Assembly (NCBI RefSeq): GCF_002895435.1
Contig: NZ_POYJ01000005.1
Coordinates: 248,001-312,000 of the forward strand
Source of the DNA: Aquimarina sediminis
GTDB lineage: Bacteria; Bacteroidota; Bacteroidia; Flavobacteriales; Flavobacteriaceae
Direction of reading: 5' to 3'
DNA: 64,000 bases
Part shown: positions 27,682 through 37,175 of the stretch, piece by piece
Layout of the letters: the number at the start of each line of letters is the position of its first letter
Numbering within the stretch: position 1 is the stretch's first letter
Program-made: the position numbers and the translations under genes
The notes under the pieces: model-generated
What the model was told of the DNA's origin: nothing
The model's input: the letters and a program-made list of their open reading frames with translations, nothing else
The model's database searches: none

Positions 27682-28260
27682 ATGCAAAAACTACTGTCCT
27701 TGATTTCGAGATGTACAGAATGTACGGCACAATTAGAATTAGGTCCAAGACCGGTTGTTTCTGCACATGTACAAAGTAAAATAGTAATTATAGGGCAAGC
27801 TCCTGGGAGTGTTGTACATAAATCTGGGATTCCGTGGGGTGACAAAAGTGGGCAAAACTTAAGAGCTTGGATGGGAATTGATGATAACACATTTTATAAT
27901 CCACAAAAAATTGCATTGATACCCATGGGGTTTTGCTATCCGGGAAAAGGAAAATCAGGAGATCTGCCACCAACCAAACAATGTGCTCCTTTGTGGCATC
28001 AAAAATTATTAGGTAAAATAGATCACTTAGAGCTTGTTTTACTTATAGGTAAATATGCTCAGGAATACTATTTGGGTGATCGATTAAAAAGAACCTTAAC
28101 AGATACGGTAAAAAACTATAAAGAATATCTACCAGATTATTTTGTATTACCCCATCCGTCACCAAGAAATAACATATGGCAGGCAAAAAATGAATGGTAT
28201 AAAAAAGAGGTGTTGCCTCAATTAAAAACACGGGTGCAATCTATATTAAAGAATACTTAA
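27682..28260 (+). CDS. Uracil-DNA glycosylase-family protein
   Basis: A 192-residue protein of the UDG superfamily. Motif A region VIIGQAPGSVVHKSGIPWGD (about 36-55) and the late LPHPSPRN motif (about 155-162) are both present. Family members cut uracil or related bases from DNA; some have lost activity. There is no iron-sulfur cysteine cluster pattern of the family 4 type. The gene stands alone between the repeat region and a minus-strand hypothetical gene. Confidence 0.82.
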   Translation: MQKLLSLISRCTECTAQLELGPRPVVSAHVQSKIVIIGQAPGSVVHKSGIPWGDKSGQNLRAWMGIDDNTFYNPQKIALIPMGFCYPGKGKSGDLPPTKQCAPLWHQKLLGKIDHLELVLLIGKYAQEYYLGDRLKRTLTDTVKNYKEYLPDYFVLPHPSPRNNIWQAKNEWYKKEVLPQLKTRVQSILKNT

Positions 28261-28269
28261 AACATAGTA

Positions 28270-29226
28270 TCATAAACTTCGCCATGTTTCAAATCCAACA
28301 CAGCTTAAGTTCTGTTTGATTTCTTTGCTGTTTTCAATTTTGTTAATAATAAACTGGTAGTCATCACCATCAGTTTCTAAACCATTTAATTCTAAATGAT
28401 ATTTTTTTAGAATAATATTAAAGTGCTCAAAAACACCTTTTTCATAAATAGGAGTTTCGTTATTGAATTTTCCAAGAGAGATTGGATCATCAATCCCAAA
28501 ATTTTGTTTTAAGATTTTTTGAAGCTCCCAGGTAAACTCTTCTACTACATCTTTCCAATCTCTATAGATAAACAATTCTAGTTCTTTTTGATAGCAATAG
28601 TCTAAAATAAGGTTTCTTACCTCGTATTGATCGTTCCCAATTTTTTGAGAAACAATATGTTTTTGTAGAATTTGTCGTTGTTTTTCTGACCACCCGCATA
28701 GCTCAGTTATTCTATCGTATGCTTTTAATATTTTTGTATCTGTTGGTTTTAAAACTTTAGGTTTAATTTTTGATGACTTCTTTTTGATCTTAGAAGCCAT
28801 TTCATTAATTGTTACCATAGAATTGTTAATTTTTATAATAACATCTATATCGGTAACCTTTTTTGATATCCCGATAGTATCTTTAAAAGTTACGCCATTA
28901 CCTCCTTTTATTTTTCGCAATTCAATTTTTCCTTCTATATACGCTATAAAAAAATATTCTTTTGGATAGGCAAGAGAAAAATCATCACCAAAAATTATCG
29001 CTTTTGGTAAGTATATTTCGCTATTTTTATGAGTGTACCAAAAATCACCATCCCAAACTAATGCTTTTTCAAAAGTATTTAGTTCATTTTGTAAGTTGTA
29101 TGTGAAGTGAGTATTTTTTGGTGGAGCGGTTTTGGTCATGATATTTTCAAAAACTGCAGGGGTAATCGCATTACTATGAATAGGATTACCAATCAGTTTC
29201 TTTTTTTTATAATATACTCTTGCCAT
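28270..29226 (-). CDS. Hypothetical protein
   Basis: A 318-residue soluble protein that I do not recognise. It is lysine-rich with a basic N-terminus (ARVYYKKKKLIGNPI), an FFIAYIEGKIELRKIKGGNG strand region, a linker near residues 145-165 and a helical C-terminal half. There is no signal peptide or membrane segment. It converges with the uracil-DNA-glycosylase gene, 9 bp away. The function is unknown. Confidence 0.6.
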   Translation of the reverse strand: MARVYYKKKKLIGNPIHSNAITPAVFENIMTKTAPPKNTHFTYNLQNELNTFEKALVWDGDFWYTHKNSEIYLPKAIIFGDDFSLAYPKEYFFIAYIEGKIELRKIKGGNGVTFKDTIGISKKVTDIDVIIKINNSMVTINEMASKIKKKSSKIKPKVLKPTDTKILKAYDRITELCGWSEKQRQILQKHIVSQKIGNDQYEVRNLILDYCYQKELELFIYRDWKDVVEEFTWELQKILKQNFGIDDPISLGKFNNETPIYEKGVFEHFNIILKKYHLELNGLETDGDDYQFIINKIENSKEIKQNLSCVGFETWRSL

Positions 29227-29281
29227 TTATTTTATTTACATAGTTATTGCTGTCAAACCCTATAGATATGTATTTTTAATC

Positions 29282-29779
29282 CTATTCTTTTTCTTTGTCA
29301 TAAAATTTCAATTTCTTCTGTAGTCTATCCATCATTTTTATGATACGGTTTGTTTTAGTTTCATCAGTTTTAGCCTTGTAGATCCAGTCTAGATATGCTT
29401 TTTGTTCTCCTTCGGTAAAGGATGAAAAAGTTCTATACACTTTTTTTGGTTCGTTTTTAAAACATGCTAATATCTCCTCCGGAATTTTGAGTAAAGAATC
29501 ATCAGGATAAAGAATAATATGCACGTAATCCCCTTCTTTTTTGTTGATTTTTTTCCGAATTTCAGATTTAATAGGTAAGAATAACTTACCATTACCCATC
29601 GGCATGAGTTTATATTGTCTTAGTTTATAATCATCTACAGAACCTTTTACTTTTACCCAACCAAAAGGGGTGCTTTTATTTTGAATAATTTCGGGTATAG
29701 CCGCATAGATCCAACCTCCCTTGCCAGGGAATTTTTGTAATAAATATTCTGAGTTGACTAAAGGTTCTTCTTTTTCCAT
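29282..29779 (-). CDS. DUF1905 / YdeI-like protein
   Basis: A 165-residue protein combining an N-terminal DUF1905 barrel (GGWIYAAIPEII, GWVKVKGSVDDY, YKLMPMGNGKLFLPIK) and a C-terminal YdeI/OmpD-associated helical part (FSSFTEGEQKAYLDWIYKAK). Such two-part proteins are common in Bacteroidota, and their biochemical role is unclear. The next 253 bp before the nuclease gene hold nothing I recognise. Confidence 0.75.
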   Translation of the reverse strand: MEKEEPLVNSEYLLQKFPGKGGWIYAAIPEIIQNKSTPFGWVKVKGSVDDYKLRQYKLMPMGNGKLFLPIKSEIRKKINKKEGDYVHIILYPDDSLLKIPEEILACFKNEPKKVYRTFSSFTEGEQKAYLDWIYKAKTDETKTNRIIKMMDRLQKKLKFYDKEKE

Positions 29780-30032
29780 TTTTAAGAAATAAATACTTGT
29801 ACCAATTACTTGAAATTTACTGCAAAAGAGGGTTTTATTAAGCTAAATTCAAAGTGTAAATGACTTTGTGTTTATGCTACTTACTTCACTACTAAATTAG
29901 GTATAATATGATATTGTTTTAGCAACATTTTGAATTGTTTAAGAATATATGGTTAGTAGATAGAAGGATAACTTCTTTGGGTAGTAGCTGTTTAATTATT
30001 CTTTAGTCCTGATGTATACACTTTCATTTGCC

Positions 30033-30863
30033 CTAATCATTTTCTATTTCTATCATGATCGGTAGGTGATCCGACAGGTATAGGTTGTTTTTTCTTTTAT
30101 CATTGATATTTCGGTATTTAATAACCGTAATATTTTTGGTAAAAATATAGTCAATTCTTTTTTTTGGGATGACATTGGAGTTAAACTGATTAAAAGTTCC
30201 TATTGGACCATACGGAGGAGATTTGGATGTTTCGAAAGCATCAGATAACTCAGTTTTTAAAAGTGTAATAGGTGTATCTGTTGGTATGCTATTGAGGTCT
30301 CCCATTACAATTACAGTCTTGTTTTGTAACTTTTTTTTAGCAATCAAATCTAATATCAATTTAGAAGATTCTGCTCTGGCAAGATCTCCCATGTGGTCAT
30401 AATGAGCATTAAAAATATGTAAAGTATCTTTTGCCTTTTTATTCATAAATGCTCCATATGTAACAATTCGTTCCATAGAGGCGTCCCAGCCAACAGACAC
30501 AGTATTTGGCGTTTTAGATAACCAATAGGTATTACTTTTTACTAATTTATGTTTTGTAGTGTCATAGTAAATTGCAGTGTATTCCCCTTTTATGTTTCCA
30601 TCATCTCTTCCTACTCCTATATATTTGTATTGGAGTAATTCTTGGTCTAGATAGTTAACCTGATTATTGAGTCCTTCTTGGATACCAAAAAAATCGGGAA
30701 GGTAATACTGTAGCATATCTTTGATGTCAGTTTTTCTGCTTTCCCACCCATTTTCTTTGTCTTCGGGATTGTCGTACCTAATATTCAACGACATTACTGA
30801 TATTTGCCCATTACTATTTAGATTGGTTGCTATTGCAAATAATATTGTGATAAGATATTTCAT
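30033..30863 (-). CDS. Secreted endonuclease/exonuclease/phosphatase-family protein
   Basis: A 276-residue protein with a short signal peptide (MKYLITILFAIATNLNSNGQ). The EEP fold residues are complete: MSLNIRYDNP, FGIQE, NAHYDHMGD, MGDLNSIPTD and the final SDHLPIMI, which carry the metal-binding and catalytic Asn, Glu, Asp and His. Relatives cut DNA, phosphoinositides or sphingomyelin. It is probably periplasmic or secreted, and the substrate is unknown. It lies just downstream of the LytTR operon in the same direction. Confidence 0.82.
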   Translation of the reverse strand: MKYLITILFAIATNLNSNGQISVMSLNIRYDNPEDKENGWESRKTDIKDMLQYYLPDFFGIQEGLNNQVNYLDQELLQYKYIGVGRDDGNIKGEYTAIYYDTTKHKLVKSNTYWLSKTPNTVSVGWDASMERIVTYGAFMNKKAKDTLHIFNAHYDHMGDLARAESSKLILDLIAKKKLQNKTVIVMGDLNSIPTDTPITLLKTELSDAFETSKSPPYGPIGTFNQFNSNVIPKKRIDYIFTKNITVIKYRNINDKRKNNLYLSDHLPIMIEIEND

Positions 30864-30970
30864 TTTTTTCTGTAATTGAGTGATGAGGCTTTGTGGTCTA
30901 CCTAATTTATAACATTAAAAGACCGTTTATTAAGGTAGAAATACTATTTTGAGTAAAAAGAAATACCTGT

Positions 30971-31681
30971 TTACTCTTTAAAAATGGCACTTCTTACTTC
31001 ACTAAGATAACTTCTCCCAATCGGATATCTAATGTTTGCAATCTCTATGCTATTTCCTTCAATAGATTCTATTTTGTCAATGGATATGGTATAAGATCTA
31101 TGGATTCGAATAAATTTATCAGAAGGTAAATCGTCAGTAAAGTTACTAAGTGTTTGGTGTACAATATGATTATTTGTTAAAGTATTTACTTTGATATAAT
31201 CTCCTAGACTTTCTACAGATAGTATTTCATCTAAGTATATTTTTTGCATCTTTTTTTTATCTATTTTCAAAAAGATATATGGTCTCTTGTTAGGGGTTAT
31301 ATAATTATCTTTTTCTTGATAACCTTTTATTCTAAATGCCTTGTTTACTGCTGTTATAAACCGTTGAAAAGGGATGGGTTTAACTAAGTAATCTACTACT
31401 TCTAACTCGTAGCTCTCTACCGCAAATTCTTCATGAGCAGTTGTAATTATGGTAAGGGGTTTTTGGTGTATACTTTTTAATAAGTTTAGACCATCCAAAA
31501 GGGGCATGTTTATATCTAGAAAAAGGAGGTCGATTTCATTATTTCTTAAATATTCAAGGCTCTCGGTAGCATCATTAAATGAAGCCATAAGAGTTAATCC
31601 TTTTGTTTGATTCACATAATTTTTTATCACTTTAATAGCCAAAGGCTCATCATCAATTATAACGCATTTTAAATCCATCAC
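30971..31681 (-). CDS. LytTR-type response regulator
   Basis: A 236-residue regulator with a receiver domain (residues 1-120, phosphoacceptor D56 in LLFLDINMPLLDG) and a C-terminal LytTR DNA-binding domain (about 135-233, with FIRIHRSYTISIDKI). LytTR domains recognise short direct repeats. It overlaps the histidine kinase gene by 4 bp, so the two are translated together. The pair is divergent from the glycan locus starting at 32899, so it is a candidate regulator of that locus. Confidence 0.9.
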   Translation of the reverse strand: MMDLKCVIIDDEPLAIKVIKNYVNQTKGLTLMASFNDATESLEYLRNNEIDLLFLDINMPLLDGLNLLKSIHQKPLTIITTAHEEFAVESYELEVVDYLVKPIPFQRFITAVNKAFRIKGYQEKDNYITPNKRPYIFLKIDKKKMQKIYLDEILSVESLGDYIKVNTLTNNHIVHQTLSNFTDDLPSDKFIRIHRSYTISIDKIESIEGNSIEIANIRYPIGRSYLSEVRSAIFKE

Positions 31682-32757
31682 ACTTTAATTTTTAAATCAA
31701 CAACATATTGATCATTATTTTCATTTATCGTTAAGTAGTACTCATCAGGTTTATAACCTAATTCAAGTCTTTTTTTGACATTTCCGATGCCAATGCCACC
31801 AGAAAAAGAGGGTATTTTGTTTTTATTGTTTTTTGCAGGGATAGGGTTGGTGATTTGAAAATTAAGAAAATCATCAATGATGATAAAAGATATATTAATC
31901 TCAATTTCTCCAGTATTTTTATTAGCGCCATGCTTAAAAGCATTTTCTATAAACGAAAGCAATAACATTGGGGCAATTTCTTTTCCTTGTATCTCTCCAG
32001 AGATGTTCACATTAATTAGCAGAGAATCTCCATATCTAATCCTTTCTAAGTCCAAATAATTTTGAAGACACATAATTTCTTTACTAAGACATTGCCTTTT
32101 TTGATTAGTTTCGTGCAATAAATACCTCATTAATTCGGATAACTTTAAAATTGTCTTTGGAGTTTTATCCGATTTTTCTACAGCAAGAGAGTAGATGTTA
32201 TTTAGGGTATTAAAGAAGAAATGAGGAGACATCTGAGTTCTTAAAAAACGTAATTCTGTTTCTAGTTGTAACTTTTCTACATCAATTAATTTTTTATGTT
32301 CTCTTAGCCTGTCTAAGGTCACTTTAATAGCAGAAACAAAAGAGACTACATAGAGTTCTCCTAGCATCATTTCTATAGTATAATTTAAGGTTAATTCATT
32401 GGTCACTTCAGGACCTTCTGGCCAAACATTATGATCAACTAAAAAATAGGTGAAGTAAAATTTGGCTAAGACCATAGTAAATAAAGAGGTGAATAGTAAT
32501 AGTATATATATCAGGTACTTGCGTTTGTCTACAAACTTCGGCATCAAGTAATATATATTAAAATAACTTAGTGTCATATGTATGATGAACCCCAGAAATG
32601 TAGTTTTTAAAGAGTATGCATAATCATTAAAGTAACTACCCCATTTAAAAGTGGTAAAAAGGAAGTATACTAACCAAAAAATGACATGGTGTTTTGCCGT
32701 AATACTATAATTGTTACCAGGGGTTACATTTAGAATGTTTTTAATCTTCCGTAGCAT
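31678..32757 (-). CDS. LytS-type sensor histidine kinase
   Basis: A 359-residue membrane kinase. Four hydrophobic segments occur in residues 20-145. After a coiled region comes the His_kinase domain with the phosphoacceptor H179 (RTQMSPHFFFNTLNNI) and an HATPase part (SFIENAFKHGANKN and GGIGIGNVKKRLEL). Such kinases pair with LytTR regulators, as the next gene shows. The signal it detects is not evident from the short extracytoplasmic loops. Confidence 0.9.
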   Translation of the reverse strand: MLRKIKNILNVTPGNNYSITAKHHVIFWLVYFLFTTFKWGSYFNDYAYSLKTTFLGFIIHMTLSYFNIYYLMPKFVDKRKYLIYILLLFTSLFTMVLAKFYFTYFLVDHNVWPEGPEVTNELTLNYTIEMMLGELYVVSFVSAIKVTLDRLREHKKLIDVEKLQLETELRFLRTQMSPHFFFNTLNNIYSLAVEKSDKTPKTILKLSELMRYLLHETNQKRQCLSKEIMCLQNYLDLERIRYGDSLLINVNISGEIQGKEIAPMLLLSFIENAFKHGANKNTGEIEINISFIIIDDFLNFQITNPIPAKNNKNKIPSFSGGIGIGNVKKRLELGYKPDEYYLTINENNDQYVVDLKIKV

Positions 32758-32800
32758 AATTCTTCAGTATTTTTTGACGTTCAACGGAGTTGCTTTGTTA

Positions 32801-32845
32801 TTGATCTAAAATTATTCTTTTAGCAATATGTTTTGTAAATATTTA
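32801..32845 (+). promoter_or_regulatory. Shared glycan-locus promoter element, copy 1 (GH92a)
   Basis: TTGATCTAAAA begins at 32801 and the box ending ATTTA closes at 32845, 45 bp later. Two other copies have the same 45-bp geometry. The copy lies between the LytS/LytTR pair and GH92a, 54 bp before the ATG. It is the weakest of the three copies, since its -7-like box is AATATTTA. Confidence 0.5.
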
Positions 32846-32898
32846 TGATATTATTTGCTTTTCCCGTAGAGCAATGATAAAAAAATAAATATAAATAG

Positions 32899-35169
32899 AT
32901 GAAAATACTTCATAATATTAAATTATTCTTAATAGTAATATCAATCACTTTTTCGTGTAAAAAAGAACACAAAAATATAATAGATGAAGAAGTAGAAAAA
33001 AGTGATGTTTCTGGATTTGTCGATCCTTTTATTGGTACTGGAGGTCATGGTCATACATACCCTGGAGCAACAGTTCCGTTTGGGATGGTGCAAGTAAGTC
33101 CGGATAATGGAATTTCAGAATGGGATTGGTGTTCGGGATATCACTATTCAGATTCTTTAACCATAGGTTTTAGCCATTTGCATCTTAGTGGTACAGGAAT
33201 TGGAGACCTTAACGATATTAGACTAATGCCGATTAATAAGAAAGTAGATTTATCTACTTCTTTTAAAACAAGAGATGAAATACCTTTTAAATCCAGATAT
33301 TCTCACAATAGAGAGAAAGCCGTACCAGGGTACTATAATGTTTTTTTAGAAGATTTTGATATTAATGTAGAACTTACTTCTGCTATAAGAACAGCTTTTC
33401 ATCGATACGAATATAAAGAAGGAGATACCCAATCTGTAGTACTGGATTTGGGATATGCCATCAATTGGGATAAAACATTAGAATCTCAAATACATATCGA
33501 GGATAAATATACCGTTTCCGGATATAGAAATAGTACTGGATGGGCAAAAAATCAAAAAGTGTTCTTTGTAATAGAATTTTCTAAAGCAATCAATGATTAT
33601 GACCTATATAAAGATGCCACTGAAGCGGAAAGTACAAACTCTGTAAAAGGAGTAAAGTCATCAGTTCAGTTATTTTTTAATCAAGGAAATAAAAACCAAC
33701 TAGAGGTCAAGGTAGGAATATCTTCTGTAAGTATTGAGAATGCAAAAAATAACATTTCAGAATACAAAAACAAGTTCGAATTTGATACTACTGTAGAGAC
33801 TGCCAATTCATTATGGGAAAACTCACTTTCAAAAATTGCAGTAGAAACTAAAAATGATTCTTTAAAAACGATTTTTTATACAGCATTGTATCATGCTCAA
33901 GTGGCACCAGTAACGTATAGTGATCTGGATGGCACATTTAGAAAAGAAAACGATAGTATCGTCTATGCAAAAGGATATACCGCATACTCTACACTATCCC
34001 TTTGGGATACCTTTAGAGCAGAGCACCCATTACTCATACTTTTAGAACCGGATAAAGTCTCAGATATTATAAATTCTATGATGGCTTATTATAAGACTAA
34101 AGAGATTTTGCCAGTATGGACTTTATATGCCAATGAGACTAATACTATGACAGGATATCACTCTGTCTCTGTTATTGCCGAAGCGTACCTAAAAGGAATT
34201 AGAGGTTTTGATGCTGAAAAAGCATACGAAGCAATGAAAAATACGATGATGCAAAACGAAAGAGGGCTAGAACTATATAAAGAATATGGATATATACCCT
34301 ATGACCAATTAGATGAGTCTGTAACAATAACATTAGAGTATGCTTATAATGATTGGTGTGTGGCACAAATGGCAAAAGCATTAGGAAAACATGATGATTA
34401 TGATTATTTCTTAAAGCGTTCTTCAGGGTATTCACACCTGTTTGATCCCAAAACAGGTTTTATGAGAGGAAAATCTCGGGATGGAAAAGAATGGCACGAG
34501 CCTTTTGATCCCAAATTTTCTGCACATAGAGTACATGCTGATTATACCGAAGGTAATGCATGGCAACATAGTTGGTTTGTTCCACATGATGTAGAAGGAT
34601 TGATAAAACTCTATGGAGATGAATCTAAGTTTATTTCAAAACTAGAACAACTTTTTACAGAAGATTCTAAGATTATAGGGGATAATATTTCTGTTGATAT
34701 AACGGGACTTGTAGGGCAATATGCACATGGAAATGAACCTAGCCATCATATAGCGTATATGTTTAATAAGGCTAATGCACCCTGGAGAACCCAATATTGG
34801 GTAAATACAATATTAAAAACACAATACAACACTTCACCAAATGGGTTAAGTGGTAATGAAGATTGTGGTCAAATGTCTGCTTGGTATATTTTTAGTTCGT
34901 TAGGAATTTACCCTATGAATCCAGCATCTGGAGAATATCAGATTGGAAGTCCGATTTTTGAAAAGTCAACTATTAAATTTTCAGAGAATACAACCTTTGT
35001 TATAGAAGCGGAAAATGTTTCAGATAAGAATATATACATCCAATCAGCTACGCTGAATGGAAAAGAATTTAATAGACCATATATTACCCATCAGGAATTG
35101 GTACAAGGAGGAACATTGCATTTTGTAATGGGAGATACACCAAATAAAAACTGGGGAGTAAAGGAATAA
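32899..35169 (+). CDS. GH92 exo-alpha-mannosidase, lipoprotein (a)
   Basis: A 756-residue GH92 enzyme, calcium-dependent and inverting, that releases terminal mannose from N-glycan or mannan side chains. The N-terminal lipobox Cys lies in ITFSCKKE near residue 20. The first beta-sandwich begins with FVDPFIGTGGHGHTYPGA. The catalytic alpha/alpha barrel has YTEGNAWQ (general-acid Glu), HGNEPSHH and GNEDCGQMSAW. The HGNE motif is the form known from alpha-1,2-mannosidases. It is the first gene of the locus, followed 17 bp later by the SSS transporter. Confidence 0.92.
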   Translation: MKILHNIKLFLIVISITFSCKKEHKNIIDEEVEKSDVSGFVDPFIGTGGHGHTYPGATVPFGMVQVSPDNGISEWDWCSGYHYSDSLTIGFSHLHLSGTGIGDLNDIRLMPINKKVDLSTSFKTRDEIPFKSRYSHNREKAVPGYYNVFLEDFDINVELTSAIRTAFHRYEYKEGDTQSVVLDLGYAINWDKTLESQIHIEDKYTVSGYRNSTGWAKNQKVFFVIEFSKAINDYDLYKDATEAESTNSVKGVKSSVQLFFNQGNKNQLEVKVGISSVSIENAKNNISEYKNKFEFDTTVETANSLWENSLSKIAVETKNDSLKTIFYTALYHAQVAPVTYSDLDGTFRKENDSIVYAKGYTAYSTLSLWDTFRAEHPLLILLEPDKVSDIINSMMAYYKTKEILPVWTLYANETNTMTGYHSVSVIAEAYLKGIRGFDAEKAYEAMKNTMMQNERGLELYKEYGYIPYDQLDESVTITLEYAYNDWCVAQMAKALGKHDDYDYFLKRSSGYSHLFDPKTGFMRGKSRDGKEWHEPFDPKFSAHRVHADYTEGNAWQHSWFVPHDVEGLIKLYGDESKFISKLEQLFTEDSKIIGDNISVDITGLVGQYAHGNEPSHHIAYMFNKANAPWRTQYWVNTILKTQYNTSPNGLSGNEDCGQMSAWYIFSSLGIYPMNPASGEYQIGSPIFEKSTIKFSENTTFVIEAENVSDKNIYIQSATLNGKEFNRPYITHQELVQGGTLHFVMGDTPNKNWGVKE

Positions 35170-35185
35170 CAAACTCAAATTATAC

Positions 35186-37006
35186 ATGAATTTAGCTACC
35201 ATAGACATAGTAATAATACTATGTTATATAATTATTACACTTCTTTTTGGATTTTATGTTTCGAAGAAAGCATCAAAAGATATGGAGTCTTATTTTTTAG
35301 GAGGAAATGAAATTCCTTGGTATTACCTTGGATTGTCTAATGCCTCTGGTATGTTTGATGTCTCAGGTACGATGTGGAGTGTTACTATTCTTTTTGTTTA
35401 TGGTATGAAAAGCGCCTGGCTTCCTTGGTTATGGCCTGTATGGAATCAAATTTTTATTATGATTTTTTTAGCCGCATGGTTACGACGATCTAATGTAATA
35501 ACAGGGGCACAGTGGATAACCTATAGGTTTGGATCTGCTTTAGGAGCTAAATTATCTCATATCATAGTTACCATTTTTGCCGTGATAAGCACTCTAGGCT
35601 TCATAGCTTATTTCTTTGAAGGTATCGGTAAATTTGCAACTATATTTTTTCCGTGGGATTTATCTATTGATTTTGGGTTATTGGCAATGACTTCAGAGCA
35701 ATCCTATGCGTTAATTATAATTGGTATAACAACATTATATACCTTAAAAGGAGGAATGTATAGTGTAGTAGGAACTGAAGTGGTTCAGTTTGTTATTATG
35801 ACTATTTCTTGTTTGGTCATAGGTTATATTGCTTTTACATCTGTTACAGCAGAACAAATAGCTGGAGCCACCCCAGAAAATTGGAATAATCTATTCTTTG
35901 GGATGGAATTAGATCTGGATTGGACGGGGTATATAGATAGTGTAAATGAAAAAATAGAGGAAGATGGGTTTTCTCTGTTCGGATTTCTGTTTATGATGAT
36001 GATTTTTAAAGGGATCTTTGCTAGTCTTGCTGGTCCAGTACCGAGCTACGATATGCAACGTGTTTTATCCACAAAAAATGAAGTCGAAGCATCAAAAATG
36101 AGTGCTTTTACTATTATGGTTCTTTTTATACCCAGGTATTTGATGATTACTGGATTTGCAGTATTAGGGCTAGTGTATTTGGGACCAGAATTGCAAGAGG
36201 CAGGAATAGGGGTAGATTTTGAAACAATATTACCAGTAGCTATTCAACGATTTGTACCAATAGGTTTTAAAGGTTTGCTATTAGCAGGCTTGTTAGCCGC
36301 ATTTATGGGGACATTTGCTGCTTTTATAAATGCCGCTCCAGCATATATAGTCAATGATATTTATAAAAAATATATTAATCCCAAAGCATCTGATAAAACA
36401 TACATTAAATACAGTTACTTATCATCTGTTGTTATTGTACTTGTAGGAGTGCTGGGTGGGTTTTTTGCATCTTCGATTAATGAGCTTACGATATGGTTAA
36501 CAGCTGCGTTGTATGGAGGTTATGCCGCTGCAAATGTATTAAAGTGGGTATGGTGGAGATTTAATTCTTATGGATATTTTGGAGGAATGTTAGCTGGGCT
36601 TATTGCGGCAACAATAATACCCGGGTTTTTTCCTAATACGACAGCGATTTACCTGTTTCCAATAATTTTATTGATATCCTTTATTGGTTGCTTTTTAGGA
36701 GTAATACTTGGGAAACAAGATGATATAGAAGTACTAAAGAACTTTTATAAAACTACGACACCTTGGGGGTGGTGGAAACCAGTAGTAAAAGAAATACAAA
36801 AAGAAGATCCAGATTTTGAACCTAATAAAAATTTCTGGAAAGATATGTTTAATTGTGCTATAGGGGTTGCTTGGCAAATGAGCTTTGTCTTAGTTCCCAT
36901 GTATTTAATTATAAAAGAATATTATAGCATGGCTTTGGCGATATTATTGATGATCATTACTTCAGTAATATTAAAAAAAACATGGTATAACAAACTAGGA
37001 AAATAA
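35186..37006 (+). CDS. Sodium:solute symporter (SSS family)
   Basis: A 606-residue inner-membrane transporter with about 13-15 hydrophobic segments. The first is IDIVIILCYIIITLLFGFYV, followed by the YFLGGNEIPWYYLGLSNASG signature of SSS transporters. Relatives carry sugars, amino acids or myo-inositol with sodium. Between a mannosidase and a mannosyl-GlcNAc phosphorylase locus, it is the likely inner-membrane importer of the released disaccharide or sugars; this is inference from context. Confidence 0.87.
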   Translation: MNLATIDIVIILCYIIITLLFGFYVSKKASKDMESYFLGGNEIPWYYLGLSNASGMFDVSGTMWSVTILFVYGMKSAWLPWLWPVWNQIFIMIFLAAWLRRSNVITGAQWITYRFGSALGAKLSHIIVTIFAVISTLGFIAYFFEGIGKFATIFFPWDLSIDFGLLAMTSEQSYALIIIGITTLYTLKGGMYSVVGTEVVQFVIMTISCLVIGYIAFTSVTAEQIAGATPENWNNLFFGMELDLDWTGYIDSVNEKIEEDGFSLFGFLFMMMIFKGIFASLAGPVPSYDMQRVLSTKNEVEASKMSAFTIMVLFIPRYLMITGFAVLGLVYLGPELQEAGIGVDFETILPVAIQRFVPIGFKGLLLAGLLAAFMGTFAAFINAAPAYIVNDIYKKYINPKASDKTYIKYSYLSSVVIVLVGVLGGFFASSINELTIWLTAALYGGYAAANVLKWVWWRFNSYGYFGGMLAGLIAATIIPGFFPNTTAIYLFPIILLISFIGCFLGVILGKQDDIEVLKNFYKTTTPWGWWKPVVKEIQKEDPDFEPNKNFWKDMFNCAIGVAWQMSFVLVPMYLIIKEYYSMALAILLMIITSVILKKTWYNKLGK

Positions 37007-37040
37007 TAATTGTAAAATTGAGATTGCGAATATAAAAGAG

Positions 37041-37131
37041 TGCAGTACTATTTTAAAAGATAGTTTTTTTGAATGGATATAGTATGTAAGAATTGTCGTT
37101 TAATTCTGAAATAGATATTAATAGTACTGCA
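37041..37131 (+). other. Long-range inverted repeat in the gap before the GH18-like gene
   Basis: TGCAGTACTATT (37041-37052) is perfectly complementary to AATAGTACTGCA (37120-37131), separated by 67 bases. In RNA this would give a 12-bp stem closing a large loop, 45 bp before the next ATG. It may mark a processing or regulatory site within the operon. Confidence 0.5.
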
Positions 37132-37175
37132 TTATCATTTTTATAAATGAATTTAAATAACTTAACTTTTATATT

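Noticed and set aside
32831..32857. Standard TTTG/TAnnTTTG promoter before GH92a
   Set aside because: The TTTG and TATTATTTG boxes are only 13 bp apart and the second has an extra base; the shared 45-bp element fits better.
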